Assembly (NCBI RefSeq): GCF_000717875.1
Contig: NZ_JOCT01000047.1
Coordinates: 1 to 26,011 of the forward strand
From: Streptomyces sp. NRRL S-455
GTDB taxonomy: Bacteria > Actinomycetota > Actinomycetes > Streptomycetales > Streptomycetaceae
Direction: 5' to 3'
Length of the DNA: 26,011 nt
Shown: one piece after another, positions 13,700 to 20,968 of the stretch
How the letters are laid out: every line of letters begins with the position of its first letter
Numbering within the stretch: the first letter of the stretch is position 1
Position numbers and translations under genes: made by a program
The notes under the pieces: generated by a model
Seen by the model: the letters and a program-made list of their open reading frames with translations, nothing else
Told to the model about the DNA's origin: nothing
Databases searched by the model: none

Positions 13700-13721
13700 C
13701 GTACAAAGTGCCACCGCCCGG

Positions 13722-13752
13722 TTGCCCCACCCTTTTGATGCCCCCCTAGACT
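13722..13752 (+). promoter_or_regulatory. Probable promoter of the rodZ-like gene
   Basis: TTGCCC (13722-13727) and TAGACT (13747-13752) lie 19 bases apart. The -10 box is good; the spacing is one base longer than usual. Transcription would start near 13759, about 36 bases before the GTG start. Confidence 0.5.
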
Positions 13753-13794
13753 GAACTCCCAGCACAGGCGGCTACACGCTCGAAAGGCGCCCCC

Positions 13795-14646
13795 GTGTCC
13801 ATCGGCAACTCCCCTGAAGACGAGCGTCCGTTCGAAGACGAGCGCGTCGAAGAAGACCGCGAGCCAGCCCGCCCCTCTATCGGCCGTGCCCTGCAGCAGG
13901 CGCGTATCGCAGCGGGGCTGACCGTCGACGACATCAGTAGCGCCACCCGGGTCCGCATGAACATCGTGCACGCCATCGAGGCGGACGACTTCACCGTCTG
14001 CGGCGGTGACGTCTACGCCCGCGGGCACATCAGGACCCTGGCGAAGGCCGTCCACCTCGACCCGGCGCCGCTGCTCGCCCAGTACGGTGACGAGCACGGC
14101 GGACGCCCGGCACCGACCCCGGCAGCCCCCCTCTTCGAGGCGGAACGTATCCGCCCGGAGCGGCGGGGGCCCAACTGGACCGCGGCCATGGTCGCCGCGA
14201 TCGTCGCCGTGATCGGTTTCGTCGGGTTCACCATGTTCCAGGGTGGTGACGAGGGCGGCGGCGAGACCAACGTGGCCGAGGGCTCCACGCCCACGGCCGG
14301 TGCCTCCTCCCCGACGCCCAAGTCCAAGAAGCCCGCCGATCCCAAGCCCGAGCCCTCCGACAGCGCCATCGCGGCAGCGCCGCAGGACAAGGTGACCGTC
14401 CGGGTGTCCGCCGCCGACGGCCGCAGCTGGATCTCCGCCAAGGACCACAGTGGCCGGCTGCTCTTCGACGGAGTCCTCAAGCAGGGCGACTCCAAGACCT
14501 TCCAGGACAGCTCCAAGGTCCACCTCGTCCTCGGCGACGCCGGCGCCATCGACCTCTTCGTCAACGGCAAGAAGATCGAGGACGACTTCCAGCCGGGCTC
14601 CGTCGAACGCCTGACCTACACGAAGGGTGACCCCGAGGCCGGGTAA
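13795..14646 (+). CDS. RodZ-like membrane protein with cytoplasmic HTH domain
   Basis: The 283-aa protein has an acidic N-terminus and a helix-turn-helix domain of the HTH_25 type (about 28-90, IGRALQQARIAAGLTVDDIS). A basic stretch precedes one membrane helix (about 128-148, MVAAIVAVIGFVGFTMF). Outside are a Pro/Ser/Lys-rich linker and a C-terminal DUF4115 domain (about 196-275, VTVRVSAADGRSWISA, ending in VERLTYTKGDP). This is the domain order of RodZ, which links MreB to the cell wall machinery in rods. In Streptomyces, which grows at hyphal tips, the role is less clear. I chose GTG 13795 because GAAAGG lies 7 bases before it. It is framed by hairpins on both sides, so it is probably transcribed alone. 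Confidence 0.85.
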   Translation: MSIGNSPEDERPFEDERVEEDREPARPSIGRALQQARIAAGLTVDDISSATRVRMNIVHAIEADDFTVCGGDVYARGHIRTLAKAVHLDPAPLLAQYGDEHGGRPAPTPAAPLFEAERIRPERRGPNWTAAMVAAIVAVIGFVGFTMFQGGDEGGGETNVAEGSTPTAGASSPTPKSKKPADPKPEPSDSAIAAAPQDKVTVRVSAADGRSWISAKDHSGRLLFDGVLKQGDSKTFQDSSKVHLVLGDAGAIDLFVNGKKIEDDFQPGSVERLTYTKGDPEAG

Positions 14647-14670
14647 CCGGCCCGTAGGGGTGTCCGCCGT

Positions 14671-14700
14671 ACGGGGTTGGCCGTTCTCGGCCAACCCCGT
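14671..14700. terminator. Perfect 12-bp hairpin terminator after the rodZ-like gene
   Basis: ACGGGGTTGGCC (14671-14682) and GGCCAACCCCGT (14689-14700) pair without mismatch around the loop GTTCTC, 24 bases after the rodZ-like stop. There is no T tract, which is common in Streptomyces terminators. Confidence 0.8.
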
Positions 14701-14726
14701 CGACATGGGGTGTCGGCGGGACGAAG

Positions 14727-14732
14727 TACTCT
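14727..14732 (+). promoter_or_regulatory. -10 element of a probable leaderless rimO transcript
   Basis: TACTCT (TANNNT) lies exactly 7 bases before the rimO ATG, and no ribosome binding site is present between them. This is the same geometry as at ftsK. A consensus -35 box is not evident. Confidence 0.55.
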
Positions 14733-14739
14733 TGAGCCC

Positions 14740-16239
14740 ATGCCTGAACGCCGTACCGTCGCACTTGTCACCCTTGGCTGCGCCCGTAACGAGGTGGACT
14801 CGGAGGAGCTCGCAGGCCGTCTGGAGGCGGACGGCTGGCAGCTCGTGGAGGACGCCGAGGAAGCGGACGTCGCCGTCGTGAACACGTGCGGCTTCGTCGA
14901 GGCCGCCAAGAAGGACTCGGTCGACGCACTCCTGGAGGCAAACGACCTCAAGGGGCAGGGCAGAACCCAGGCCGTCGTGGCGGTGGGCTGCATGGCCGAG
15001 CGGTACGGCAAGGAACTCGCCGAGGCCCTTCCCGAGGCCGACGGCGTGCTCGGCTTCGACGACTACGCGGACATCTCCGACCGGCTCCAGACCATCCTCA
15101 GCGGCGGCATCCACGCCGCGCACACCCCGCGCGACCGGCGCAAGCTGCTGCCGATCAGCCCGGCCGAGCGCCAGGAGTCCGCCGAAGCGGTCGCGCTCCC
15201 CGGGCACGCCCCCGCGGACCTTCCGGAGGGCCTCGCTCCGGCCTCGGGGCCGCGCGCTCCCCTGCGCCGCCGGCTGGACGGCTCCCCGGTGGCCTCCGTG
15301 AAGCTCGCCTCCGGCTGCGACCGGCGGTGCTCCTTCTGCGCCATCCCGTCCTTCCGCGGCTCCTTCATCTCCCGCCGGCCCTCGGACGTGCTGAACGAGA
15401 CGCGGTGGCTGGCCGAGCAGGGCGTGAAGGAGATCATGCTGGTCTCCGAGAACAACACCTCCTACGGCAAGGACCTGGGCGACATCCGCCTGCTGGAGTC
15501 GCTGCTGCCCGAGCTCGCCGAGGTCGACGGCATCGAGCGGGTGCGCGTCAGCTACCTCCAGCCGGCCGAGATGCGGCCCGGGCTCATCGACGTGCTGACC
15601 TCCACCCCCAAGGTCGCGCCCTACTTCGACCTGTCCTTCCAGCACTCCGCGCCCGGCGTGCTGCGCGCGATGCGGCGCTTCGGCGACACCGACCGGTTCC
15701 TGGAGCTGCTCGACACGATCCGCGGCAAGGCGCCCGAGGCCGGCGTGCGCTCCAACTTCATCGTCGGCTTCCCCGGCGAGAGCGAGGCCGACCTCGCCGA
15801 GCTGGAGCGGTTCCTCAACGGCGCGCGACTCGACGCCATCGGCGTCTTCGGCTACTCCGACGAGGAGGGCACCGAGGCGGCGACCTACGACGGCAAGCTC
15901 GACGAGGACGTCGTCGCCGAGCGGCTGGCGCGCGTCTCGCGTCTCGCCGAGGAACTCGTCTCGCAGCGTGCCGAGGAGCGGGTCGGCCAGACGGTGCAGG
16001 TGCTCGTCGAGTCCGTCGAGTCCGTCGAGTCCACCGGCGACGGGGACGGCGTGTACGGCCGTGCGGCGCACCAGGCGCCGGAGACGGACGGTCAGGTGCT
16101 GCTCACGAGCGGCGCGGGTCTGCGCGTCGGCCGTATGGTCGAGGCGAAGGTGGTCGGCACGGAGGGTGTCGACCTGGTGGCCGAGCCGCTGCAGGGCTCG
16201 TACGCCTCGCCTGCGTGGAGTGAGGAGGCGGGCAGATGA
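14740..16239 (+). CDS. rimO: Ribosomal protein S12 methylthiotransferase RimO
   Basis: The 499-aa radical-SAM enzyme adds a methylthio group to an aspartate of ribosomal protein S12. The N-terminal UPF0004 domain has the three cysteines of the auxiliary iron-sulfur cluster (Cys14 in [13 protein letters not shown], Cys50 in NTCGFV, Cys84 in VGCMAERY). The radical-SAM cluster motif CxxxCxxC is Cys193, Cys197 and Cys200 in [22 protein letters not shown] domain ends the protein (about 425-495). The CARNEVDSE start and AIPSFRG motif fit RimO rather than MiaB. A Pro/Ala-rich insertion (about 145-180) precedes the SAM domain. It overlaps pgsA by the four bases ATGA, so the two are co-translated. Confidence 0.93.
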   Translation: MPERRTVALVTLGCARNEVDSEELAGRLEADGWQLVEDAEEADVAVVNTCGFVEAAKKDSVDALLEANDLKGQGRTQAVVAVGCMAERYGKELAEALPEADGVLGFDDYADISDRLQTILSGGIHAAHTPRDRRKLLPISPAERQESAEAVALPGHAPADLPEGLAPASGPRAPLRRRLDGSPVASVKLASGCDRRCSFCAIPSFRGSFISRRPSDVLNETRWLAEQGVKEIMLVSENNTSYGKDLGDIRLLESLLPELAEVDGIERVRVSYLQPAEMRPGLIDVLTSTPKVAPYFDLSFQHSAPGVLRAMRRFGDTDRFLELLDTIRGKAPEAGVRSNFIVGFPGESEADLAELERFLNGARLDAIGVFGYSDEEGTEAATYDGKLDEDVVAERLARVSRLAEELVSQRAEERVGQTVQVLVESVESVESTGDGDGVYGRAAHQAPETDGQVLLTSGAGLRVGRMVEAKVVGTEGVDLVAEPLQGSYASPAWSEEAGR

Positions 16240-17111
16240 CCGGTGTCCCGGCATCCGCGGCGGGAGGTGCCTCCGGCGCGCGGAGGGCTGCGGGCGGTGC
16301 GGCTGCCGCGGCGCCTGCGGCCTCGGGGAAAGTTCCCGGGGTGGCGGTCGGGCGTGCGGCGGCGCGGTCGGCTGATGGCGGGGCGTCGTCCGGTGCGGGG
16401 CACGGGGCATCCGCCGGCGTGGATCACGGCGGGGCAGCCGCCGCGGAAGGCTCGGGTAGCACTCCCGCCGAGGGCGACGGGAAGCCCGCTCGGGGCGGGA
16501 AGATCGCTGCTGCGGCCGTCAACCAGGCCAGTGTCTGGAACATCGCCAACCTCCTGACCATGCTCCGGCTGCTCCTCGTCCCCGCGTTCGTGGCGCTGAT
16601 GCTCGCGGACGGCGGTTATGACCCGGCGTGGCGGTCCCTCGCCTGGGCCGCCTTCGCCATCGCCATGATCACCGACTTGTTCGACGGTCACCTCGCGCGC
16701 ACGTACAACCTCGTCACGGACTTCGGCAAGATCGCCGACCCCATCGCGGACAAGGCGATCATGGGGGCGGCGCTGATCTGTCTGTCCTCCCTCGGTGATC
16801 TGCCGTGGTGGGTGACCGGCGTCATCCTGGGGCGGGAACTCGGGATCACCCTGCTGCGTTTTCTGGTCATTCGGTACGGCGTCATCCCGGCCAGCCGCGG
16901 AGGCAAGCTCAAGACCCTCACCCAGGGCGTGGCCGTCGGCATGTACGTGCTGGCGCTGACGGGGTGGCTGGCCACCCTGAGGTGGTGGGTGATGGCCGCG
17001 GCGGTCGTTCTGACCGTGGCGACCGGGCTCGACTATGTGAAACAGGCCATTGTGCTGCGCAGGCAGGGAATCGCCGAGCGGAAGGCCGCGTTGGAGGAGA
17101 AGGAAGCGTGA
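16236..17111 (+). CDS. pgsA: CDP-diacylglycerol-glycerol-3-phosphate 3-phosphatidyltransferase
   Basis: The 291-aa membrane enzyme joins CDP-diacylglycerol to glycerol 3-phosphate, the committed step to phosphatidylglycerol and cardiolipin. The CDP-alcohol phosphotransferase motif Dx2DGx2ARx8Gx3Dx3D is complete, with Asp147, Asp150, Asp168 and Asp172 (DLFDGHLAR and GKIADPIAD). Several membrane helices lie between about 103 and 265. Residues 1-95 are an Ala/Gly/Ser-rich, probably disordered extension not seen in typical PgsA of about 190-200 aa. The start ATG 16236 overlaps the rimO stop and has GAGGAGG at 16221-16227. Its stop overlaps the cinA GTG start. M. tuberculosis has a pgsA gene (pgsA3) at the matching place beside clgR. 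Confidence 0.9.
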   Translation: MTGVPASAAGGASGARRAAGGAAAAAPAASGKVPGVAVGRAAARSADGGASSGAGHGASAGVDHGGAAAAEGSGSTPAEGDGKPARGGKIAAAAVNQASVWNIANLLTMLRLLLVPAFVALMLADGGYDPAWRSLAWAAFAIAMITDLFDGHLARTYNLVTDFGKIADPIADKAIMGAALICLSSLGDLPWWVTGVILGRELGITLLRFLVIRYGVIPASRGGKLKTLTQGVAVGMYVLALTGWLATLRWWVMAAAVVLTVATGLDYVKQAIVLRRQGIAERKAALEEKEA

Positions 17112-17653
17112 GTTCCACGGCCACCGAGGTGGTGCGACTACTCACGGTGAAGGGTGAGACGCTCGCCGTCGCTGAGTCGTTGACCGGTGGCCTCGTCGCC
17201 GCGGAGATCACATCGGTCCCCGGGGCGTCCAAGGTCTTCCGGGGTTCAGTGACCGCCTACGCCACCGAACTGAAGCATGGACTGCTCGGTGTCGACGCCT
17301 CCCTGCTGGAGGCGCGAGGAGCGGTGGATCCGCAGGTCGCGGACCAGATGGCGGCCGGCGTACGCAAGGCGCTCGGCACCGACTGGGGTATCGCGACCAC
17401 CGGTGTCGCCGGTCCCGATCCGCAGGACGGACAGGCCGTCGGGACGGTCTTCGTCGCCGTGGACGGACCGTTCGGCACCGATTCCGGTTCCGCCGGCGGC
17501 GGAAAAGTGGCGTCTCTGCGGTTGAACGGCGACCGCGAGGAAATTCGTAGAGAGAGTGTACGGAGCGTACTCGCACTGCTCCTGAAGGAGCTTGCGGGCG
17601 AACAGACTGGGAATGAGCGGGCACAGGATACGGAACGGAACGGGGGGTTTTGA
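17108..17653 (+). CDS. cinA: CinA-type nicotinamide-nucleotide amidohydrolase (PncC)
   Basis: The 181-aa protein corresponds to the C-terminal CinA/PncC domain alone, which deamidates nicotinamide mononucleotide in pyridine nucleotide salvage. Family motifs are visible: LAVAESLTGGLVAAEIT near the N-terminus, the GSVTAYATELKHGLLGV segment, and ATTGVAGPDPQDGQAVGTVFVAV. The N-terminal molybdopterin-binding-like (COG1058) domain found in longer CinA proteins is absent, as is usual for this locus. GTG 17108 overlaps the pgsA stop (GTGA), with GGAGAAGGA just upstream, so it is coupled to pgsA. Its last codons appear to contain the clgR promoter. Confidence 0.92.
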   Translation: MSSTATEVVRLLTVKGETLAVAESLTGGLVAAEITSVPGASKVFRGSVTAYATELKHGLLGVDASLLEARGAVDPQVADQMAAGVRKALGTDWGIATTGVAGPDPQDGQAVGTVFVAVDGPFGTDSGSAGGGKVASLRLNGDREEIRRESVRSVLALLLKELAGEQTGNERAQDTERNGGF

Positions 17654-17658
17654 TGTTT
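17632..17658 (+). promoter_or_regulatory. Candidate SigR-type promoter for clgR
   Basis: GGAAC (17632-17636), 18 bases, then GTTT (17655-17658) matches the SigR consensus GGAAT-N18-GTT except for one base. It begins inside the end of cinA and would start transcription near 17665, about 100 bases before clgR. The same pattern with the same spacing lies before osaB. SigR controls the thiol-oxidative stress response, which includes protein quality control genes, so the placement makes sense. Confidence 0.5.
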
Positions 17659-17762
17659 GCAGCCCTGAGTGAACACGACATCGCTCCCCGCACGGCCGCG
17701 GCGCAAGGCGGTACGGTGGGGCGTAATGGATGCGGCTACGCGGTCCGAGGAGGGAGCCACCG

Positions 17763-18143
17763 ATGATTCTGCTCCGTCGCCTGCTGGGTGACGTGCTGCG
17801 TCGGCAGCGCCAGCGCCAGGGCCGTACTCTGCGCGAAGTCTCCTCGTCCGCCCGAGTCTCACTCGGCTATCTCTCCGAGGTGGAGCGGGGGCAGAAGGAG
17901 GCTTCCTCCGAGCTGCTCTCCGCCATCTGCGACGCGCTGGACGTACGGATGTCCGAGCTCATGCGGGAAGTGAGCGACGAACTCGCCCTCGCCGAGCTGG
18001 CCCAGTCCGCTGCGGCCACCCCCAGCGAGCCTGTGCCCACGCCGGTTCGACCGATGCTGGGTTCCGTTTCGGTGACCGGTGTGCCACCGGAACGGGTGAC
18101 CATCAAGGCGCCCGCCGAGGCGGTGGACGTCGTCGCCGCGTGA
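17763..18143 (+). CDS. clgR: ClgR-type HTH regulator of Clp protease genes
   Basis: The 126-aa transcription factor has an XRE/Cro-type helix-turn-helix (about 8-65, with [24 protein letters not shown]). ClgR activates clp protease and lon genes in actinobacteria. The C-terminus VVAA matches the known Streptomyces situation in which the terminal alanines of ClgR are a degradation signal for the ClpP protease, giving a feedback loop. I chose ATG 17763 because GAGGAGGG (17747-17754) lies 8 bases before it. The neighbours ftsK, pgsA and cinA are the same as beside clgR in mycobacteria and corynebacteria, which supports the name. It is probably transcribed from the promoter inside cinA as well as by readthrough. 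Confidence 0.9.
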   Translation: MILLRRLLGDVLRRQRQRQGRTLREVSSSARVSLGYLSEVERGQKEASSELLSAICDALDVRMSELMREVSDELALAELAQSAAATPSEPVPTPVRPMLGSVSVTGVPPERVTIKAPAEAVDVVAA

Positions 18144-18211
18144 CGGTCCTTCGCGTACCCGGCTCTCGCCGTGTGCGCGGGTGACGCCGACGAGGCGCTG
18201 AGAAGGTGTAC

Positions 18212-18230
18212 GAGGCCCCGGCCGGGCCTC
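18212..18230 (+). terminator. Probable terminator after clgR
   Basis: GAGGCCC (18212-18218) pairs with GGGCCTC (18224-18230) around a 5-base loop, 68 bases after the clgR stop. A second smaller inverted repeat TCCGG/CCGGA follows at 18231-18245, and a short T run at 18262-18265. The dps promoter must lie between here and 18350. Confidence 0.6.
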
Positions 18231-18360
18231 TCCGGTGGATCCGGAGGGGTGCCGCCCGGGGTTTTCTCTTGGCTTGATGTATCCGTTTTGAGTGCGTTTG
18301 CCGGTATGGCGTGCGGCGGTCATCGTTGAGGGGTGACGGGCACAGCCAACGGAGGTGCAG

Positions 18361-18831
18361 ATGTACGTCGTGAAGAGCCCTTTGTCCGACGCGAGCCTCA
18401 AGGCTGTGTCGGAGGCGTTGCAGGGCGCGCTTGTGGACCTGGTGGACCTCGCCCTCGTGGCCAAGCAGATCCACTGGAACGTGGTGGGGCAGCGCTTCCG
18501 TTCCGTGCATCTCCAGCTCGACGAGGTCGTCGACACGGCACGGAAGTATTCCGACATCGTTGCGGAGCGCGCCGCGGCGCTCGGTATCTCGCCGGACGGG
18601 CGTGCCGCGACCGTGGCCGTCGGCAGCGGGATCGGTGTGACCCCCGAGGGGTGGGTCGACGACACGACCGCCGTGGGGGCGCTCGTCGACGCGCTGGGCG
18701 CGGTGATCGCGCGGATGCGGGAGCGGGTCGAGGCGACCGGCGAGCCGGATCCGGTGAGCCAGGACATCTTCATCGGCATCACGGCGGACCTGGAGAAGCA
18801 TCACTGGATGTTCCAGGCCGAGAACGGGTGA
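18361..18831 (+). CDS. dps: Dps-family DNA-binding ferritin-like protein
   Basis: The 156-aa protein belongs to the Dps family, which forms 12-subunit shells that oxidise and store iron and protect DNA under stress. The ferroxidase residues shared between subunits are all present: His38 in QIHWNVVG, His50 and Asp54 in SVHLQLDE, and Asp65 and Glu69 in SDIVAER. There is no long Lys-rich tail, so DNA binding by a tail is not evident. ATG 18361 is preceded by the strong ribosome binding site GGAGGTG (18351-18357). Its place next to clgR matches DpsB of S. coelicolor. Osmotic or oxidative control would be expected, but I could not confirm a stress promoter. Confidence 0.94.
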   Translation: MYVVKSPLSDASLKAVSEALQGALVDLVDLALVAKQIHWNVVGQRFRSVHLQLDEVVDTARKYSDIVAERAAALGISPDGRAATVAVGSGIGVTPEGWVDDTTAVGALVDALGAVIARMRERVEATGEPDPVSQDIFIGITADLEKHHWMFQAENG

Positions 18832-18906
18832 CCGGAGCGGGCGCGGCAGCGGGCGACGGGCCGGCCGGGGGGTTCGCCGCTCGGCGCTTCGTGACGCGTC
18901 GTGCTG

Positions 18907-18942
18907 GGGCGCACGGTGCGTCTGTGTGCCATTGGTGCGCCC
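18907..18942. repeat. 8-bp inverted repeat after dps
   Basis: GGGCGCAC (18907-18914) and GTGCGCCC (18935-18942) are perfect inverted copies separated by 20 bases, 75 bases after the dps stop. It could be the dps terminator or an operator for the small gene that may follow. No T tract is present. Confidence 0.4.
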
Positions 18943-18991
18943 TGTTCGTGGCTCCGAGTGGCCGACCGGCGCCTGGCTGGAGGCGTCGGCC

Positions 18992-19414
18992 ATGGCGGGG
19001 ATAGGGCGCTGGGGGGCCCGTGGAGCCGCAGTGGGGCTGGGGGCGCTGTGGTGGTGTGCCGTGGTGCGGCTGCTGGTCGTGCCGGAGGCGGGGGTGCTGG
19101 AGGCGGTCGTTGCCGCCGGGGGGTGGGGGCTGAGTGTGCTGCCGGTGCACTGTGTTCCGAAGGCTCAGGCCGGCGGGTCGCTCGGTGCGGGGCGGTGGTG
19201 GCGGGTGTGGGCGGCGGGAACGCGTGGGGTGGTGTCTCGGCGGGGGGGAGGTGGGGGTTGCGGCCTGGGTGGGTTGTTGCGTGCCTCACCAAGGCATGGC
19301 CACGCCCCCGTTCGGGCGGATGATCTGGCCCGTCGTGAAGGACGAGGCGTCGGATGCCAGGTGAAGGACCGCGTGGGCGATGTCCTCCGGGTCGCCGACC
19401 CGGCCGAGAGGTGA
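18992..19414 (+). CDS. Hypothetical small membrane protein, uncertain
   Basis: From ATG 18992 (GGAGG at 18979-18983) an open frame of 140 aa begins MAGIGRWGARGAAVGLGALW and contains one hydrophobic stretch (about 10-30) and a conserved-looking GGWGLSVLPVHCVPKA segment. I believe I recall similar short proteins at this place in other Streptomyces, but cannot verify it. The last third is Gly/Arg-rich and runs 129 bases over the 3' end of the convergent SDR gene. This suggests that the real protein is shorter and the frame has been extended by an indel in the G-rich tract around 19235-19260. No function can be given. The rest of 18832-19285 holds only the inverted repeat listed separately. Confidence 0.45.
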   Translation: MAGIGRWGARGAAVGLGALWWCAVVRLLVVPEAGVLEAVVAAGGWGLSVLPVHCVPKAQAGGSLGAGRWWRVWAAGTRGVVSRRGGGGGCGLGGLLRASPRHGHAPVRADDLARREGRGVGCQVKDRVGDVLRVADPAER

Positions 19415-20050
19415 CATCCGGGCCATCACGGCCTCGGTGCGCGCCTGGGCCTCGCCGTCGCGGCGGTCGGTCATGGGTGTGCGGATCCAGCCCGGTGCGA
19501 CCGCGTTGACGCGGATGCCGTGCCGGCCCACCTCCGTCGCCAGGGTCTTCGTCAGCTGGACCACCGCAGCCTTGGCGGCGCCGTAGCAGAGCAGCCCGGG
19601 GCCGCCGGTGTCGACGGCGCCCGAGGTCATCGTGACGATGCTGCCCCGGACGCCGCGGGCGATCATCAGGCGGGCCGCCTCCTGGCAGGCGTACAGCACG
19701 CCCTTGAAGTTCACGGCCATCACCCGGTCGAGGTCCTCGTCCCGGGTCTGCAGTACGGGGCTGCTGTGCATGATTCCGGCGATCGCCGCGAGGATGTCCA
19801 GGCGTGCGCAGGACGTGACCGCCCGTCTCACGCCGCAGCGGTCGGTGACGTCGAGGAGGTGGGTGTGGGCGGTGCCGCCGCCGTCTTTGATCAGAGTTGC
19901 CGTCTCGTGCAGGCCCTCGGGGTCAAGGTCCGCGCAGTGCACGGTGGCGCCCGCCTCGGCGAGCAGGAGTGCCGAGGCTCGGCCGATGCCGCTCGCCGCG
20001 CCGGTGACGAATGCCGTGCGGCCGGTGAGGTCGTACGCCGTGACGGGCAT
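19286..20050 (-). CDS. Short-chain dehydrogenase/reductase (SDR)
   Basis: The 254-aa classical SDR is NAD(P)-dependent. The Rossmann nucleotide motif TGAASGIG is at residues 16-23, with an acidic Asp41/Asp43 pair favouring NAD(H). Catalytic residues are Asn114, Ser143, Tyr156 and Lys160 (CYGAAK). The usual NNAG structural motif is replaced by AIAG (about 89-92). The C-terminus has the common VNAVAPGWIRTPM and TGQIIRPNGGVAM segments. The substrate cannot be told from sequence; it resembles 3-oxoacyl-ACP reductase and secondary alcohol dehydrogenase members. ATG 20050 has no ribosome binding site but lies 6 bases after a strong -10 box, so it is probably leaderless. It follows nei on the same strand by 52 bases. 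Confidence 0.88.
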   Translation of the reverse strand: MPVTAYDLTGRTAFVTGAASGIGRASALLLAEAGATVHCADLDPEGLHETATLIKDGGGTAHTHLLDVTDRCGVRRAVTSCARLDILAAIAGIMHSSPVLQTRDEDLDRVMAVNFKGVLYACQEAARLMIARGVRGSIVTMTSGAVDTGGPGLLCYGAAKAAVVQLTKTLATEVGRHGIRVNAVAPGWIRTPMTDRRDGEAQARTEAVMARMSPLGRVGDPEDIAHAVLHLASDASSFTTGQIIRPNGGVAMPW

Positions 20051-20086
20051 GTACGGACCGTACGAGCGTTTCTGACGGGTCGTCAA
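20051..20086 (-). promoter_or_regulatory. Leaderless SDR promoter overlapped by two palindromes
   Basis: On the minus strand TTGACG (20086-20081), 18 bases, then TACGGT (20062-20057) is an excellent housekeeping promoter, and the ATG follows 6 bases later. Two inverted repeats cover it. GTACGG-A-CCGTAC (20051-20063) overlaps the -10 box and abuts the start codon. TGACG-GGT-CGTCA (20073-20085) overlaps the -35 box. Such placement is typical of repressor operators. No regulator gene is adjacent. Confidence 0.75.
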
Positions 20087-20102
20087 TTGGTTGTCGCGGA
20101 CG

Positions 20103-20927
20103 TCATTCGGTCGTGTCGTGGCGGACGCGCCGGGCCGGTGCGGGGCCCGGCTGGCAGGTGGGGCACCAGTACGTGGGGCGTTCGCGGGAACCGTCACCCT
20201 GGTCGGCGACGCGGACCGAGGTGTGGCAGCGCAGGCAGGGGCGGGGAGCCCGGCCGTACACGAAGAGGTCTTGGCCGCGGCGGCCCGTGGTGGTGCGGAT
20301 CGGGCGGTCGCGGTTGGTCTCCAGCAGCCTTCTGGCCAGCTCGGGGAGGACGGTGGCGCGTTCGGCGGGCAGGCTGCCCACCGGGAGCCAGGGTGAGACG
20401 CCGAGCAGGAAGCAGAGCTCGCTCTTGTAGACATTGCCGATGCCGGCGAGGTTGCGCTGGTCGAGCAGGGCCTCGCCGAGGGGGCGGGTGGGGTCCCGGA
20501 GGACGTTGGCGAGAGCCCGCTCGGGGTCCCAGTCCGGGCCGAGGAGGTCCGGGCCGAGGTGGCCGACCGCGCGGTGCTCGTCGGCGGTGCGCAGGAGCTC
20601 CAGGACGGGGAGGCGATAACCGACGGCAGTGCGGTCGGCGGTGCCCAGGATCGCGCGGATCTGGTGGCCCGGGCCGCCGCTCCATCGCTGACCGTTCCGG
20701 TACACCTTCCAGGCGCCGTCCATCCGCAGGTGGGAGTGGAGGGTCAGACCGCCCTCGACGCGGGTCAGGAGGTGCTTGCCGCGCGGGGTGACATCGAGGA
20801 CCGTGCGGCCCGTGAGGTCGGCCGTGGCGAAGCGGGGCACCCGGAGGTCGCTGCGGGTCAGCACCTTGCCCGCGAGGGCACCGTGCAGCCGCCTCGCGGT
20901 CTGCCAGACCGTGTCACCTTCGGGCAT
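20103..20927 (-). CDS. nei: Fpg/Nei family DNA glycosylase (endonuclease VIII type)
   Basis: The 274-aa base-excision repair enzyme removes oxidised bases and cuts the DNA at the abasic site. It begins MPEGD: Pro2 is the nucleophile and Glu3 the catalytic acid, and the PEGD form marks the Nei rather than the MutM branch (PELP). Lys51 in PRGKHLL is conserved. The H2TH region is LLDQRNLAGIGNVYKSELCF. The C-terminal zinc finger is CLRC and CPTC, with a basic tail. It starts 41 bases after lhr on the same strand and is probably co-transcribed. M. tuberculosis also keeps nei2 next to lhr, which hints at a shared repair role. No ribosome binding site is evident at ATG 20927. Confidence 0.9.
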   Translation of the reverse strand: MPEGDTVWQTARRLHGALAGKVLTRSDLRVPRFATADLTGRTVLDVTPRGKHLLTRVEGGLTLHSHLRMDGAWKVYRNGQRWSGGPGHQIRAILGTADRTAVGYRLPVLELLRTADEHRAVGHLGPDLLGPDWDPERALANVLRDPTRPLGEALLDQRNLAGIGNVYKSELCFLLGVSPWLPVGSLPAERATVLPELARRLLETNRDRPIRTTTGRRGQDLFVYGRAPRPCLRCHTSVRVADQGDGSRERPTYWCPTCQPGPAPARRVRHDTTE

Positions 20928-20968
20928 GGGTCAAGGGTGGCACGGGGTGTGCTGCTCAGGTCTGGTGA

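Noticed and set aside
18285..18307. SigB-like pair GTTT and CGGTAT before dps
   Set aside because: The spacing is 13 rather than 14-16 bases and the -10 has a mismatch, so I cannot call it a stress promoter.
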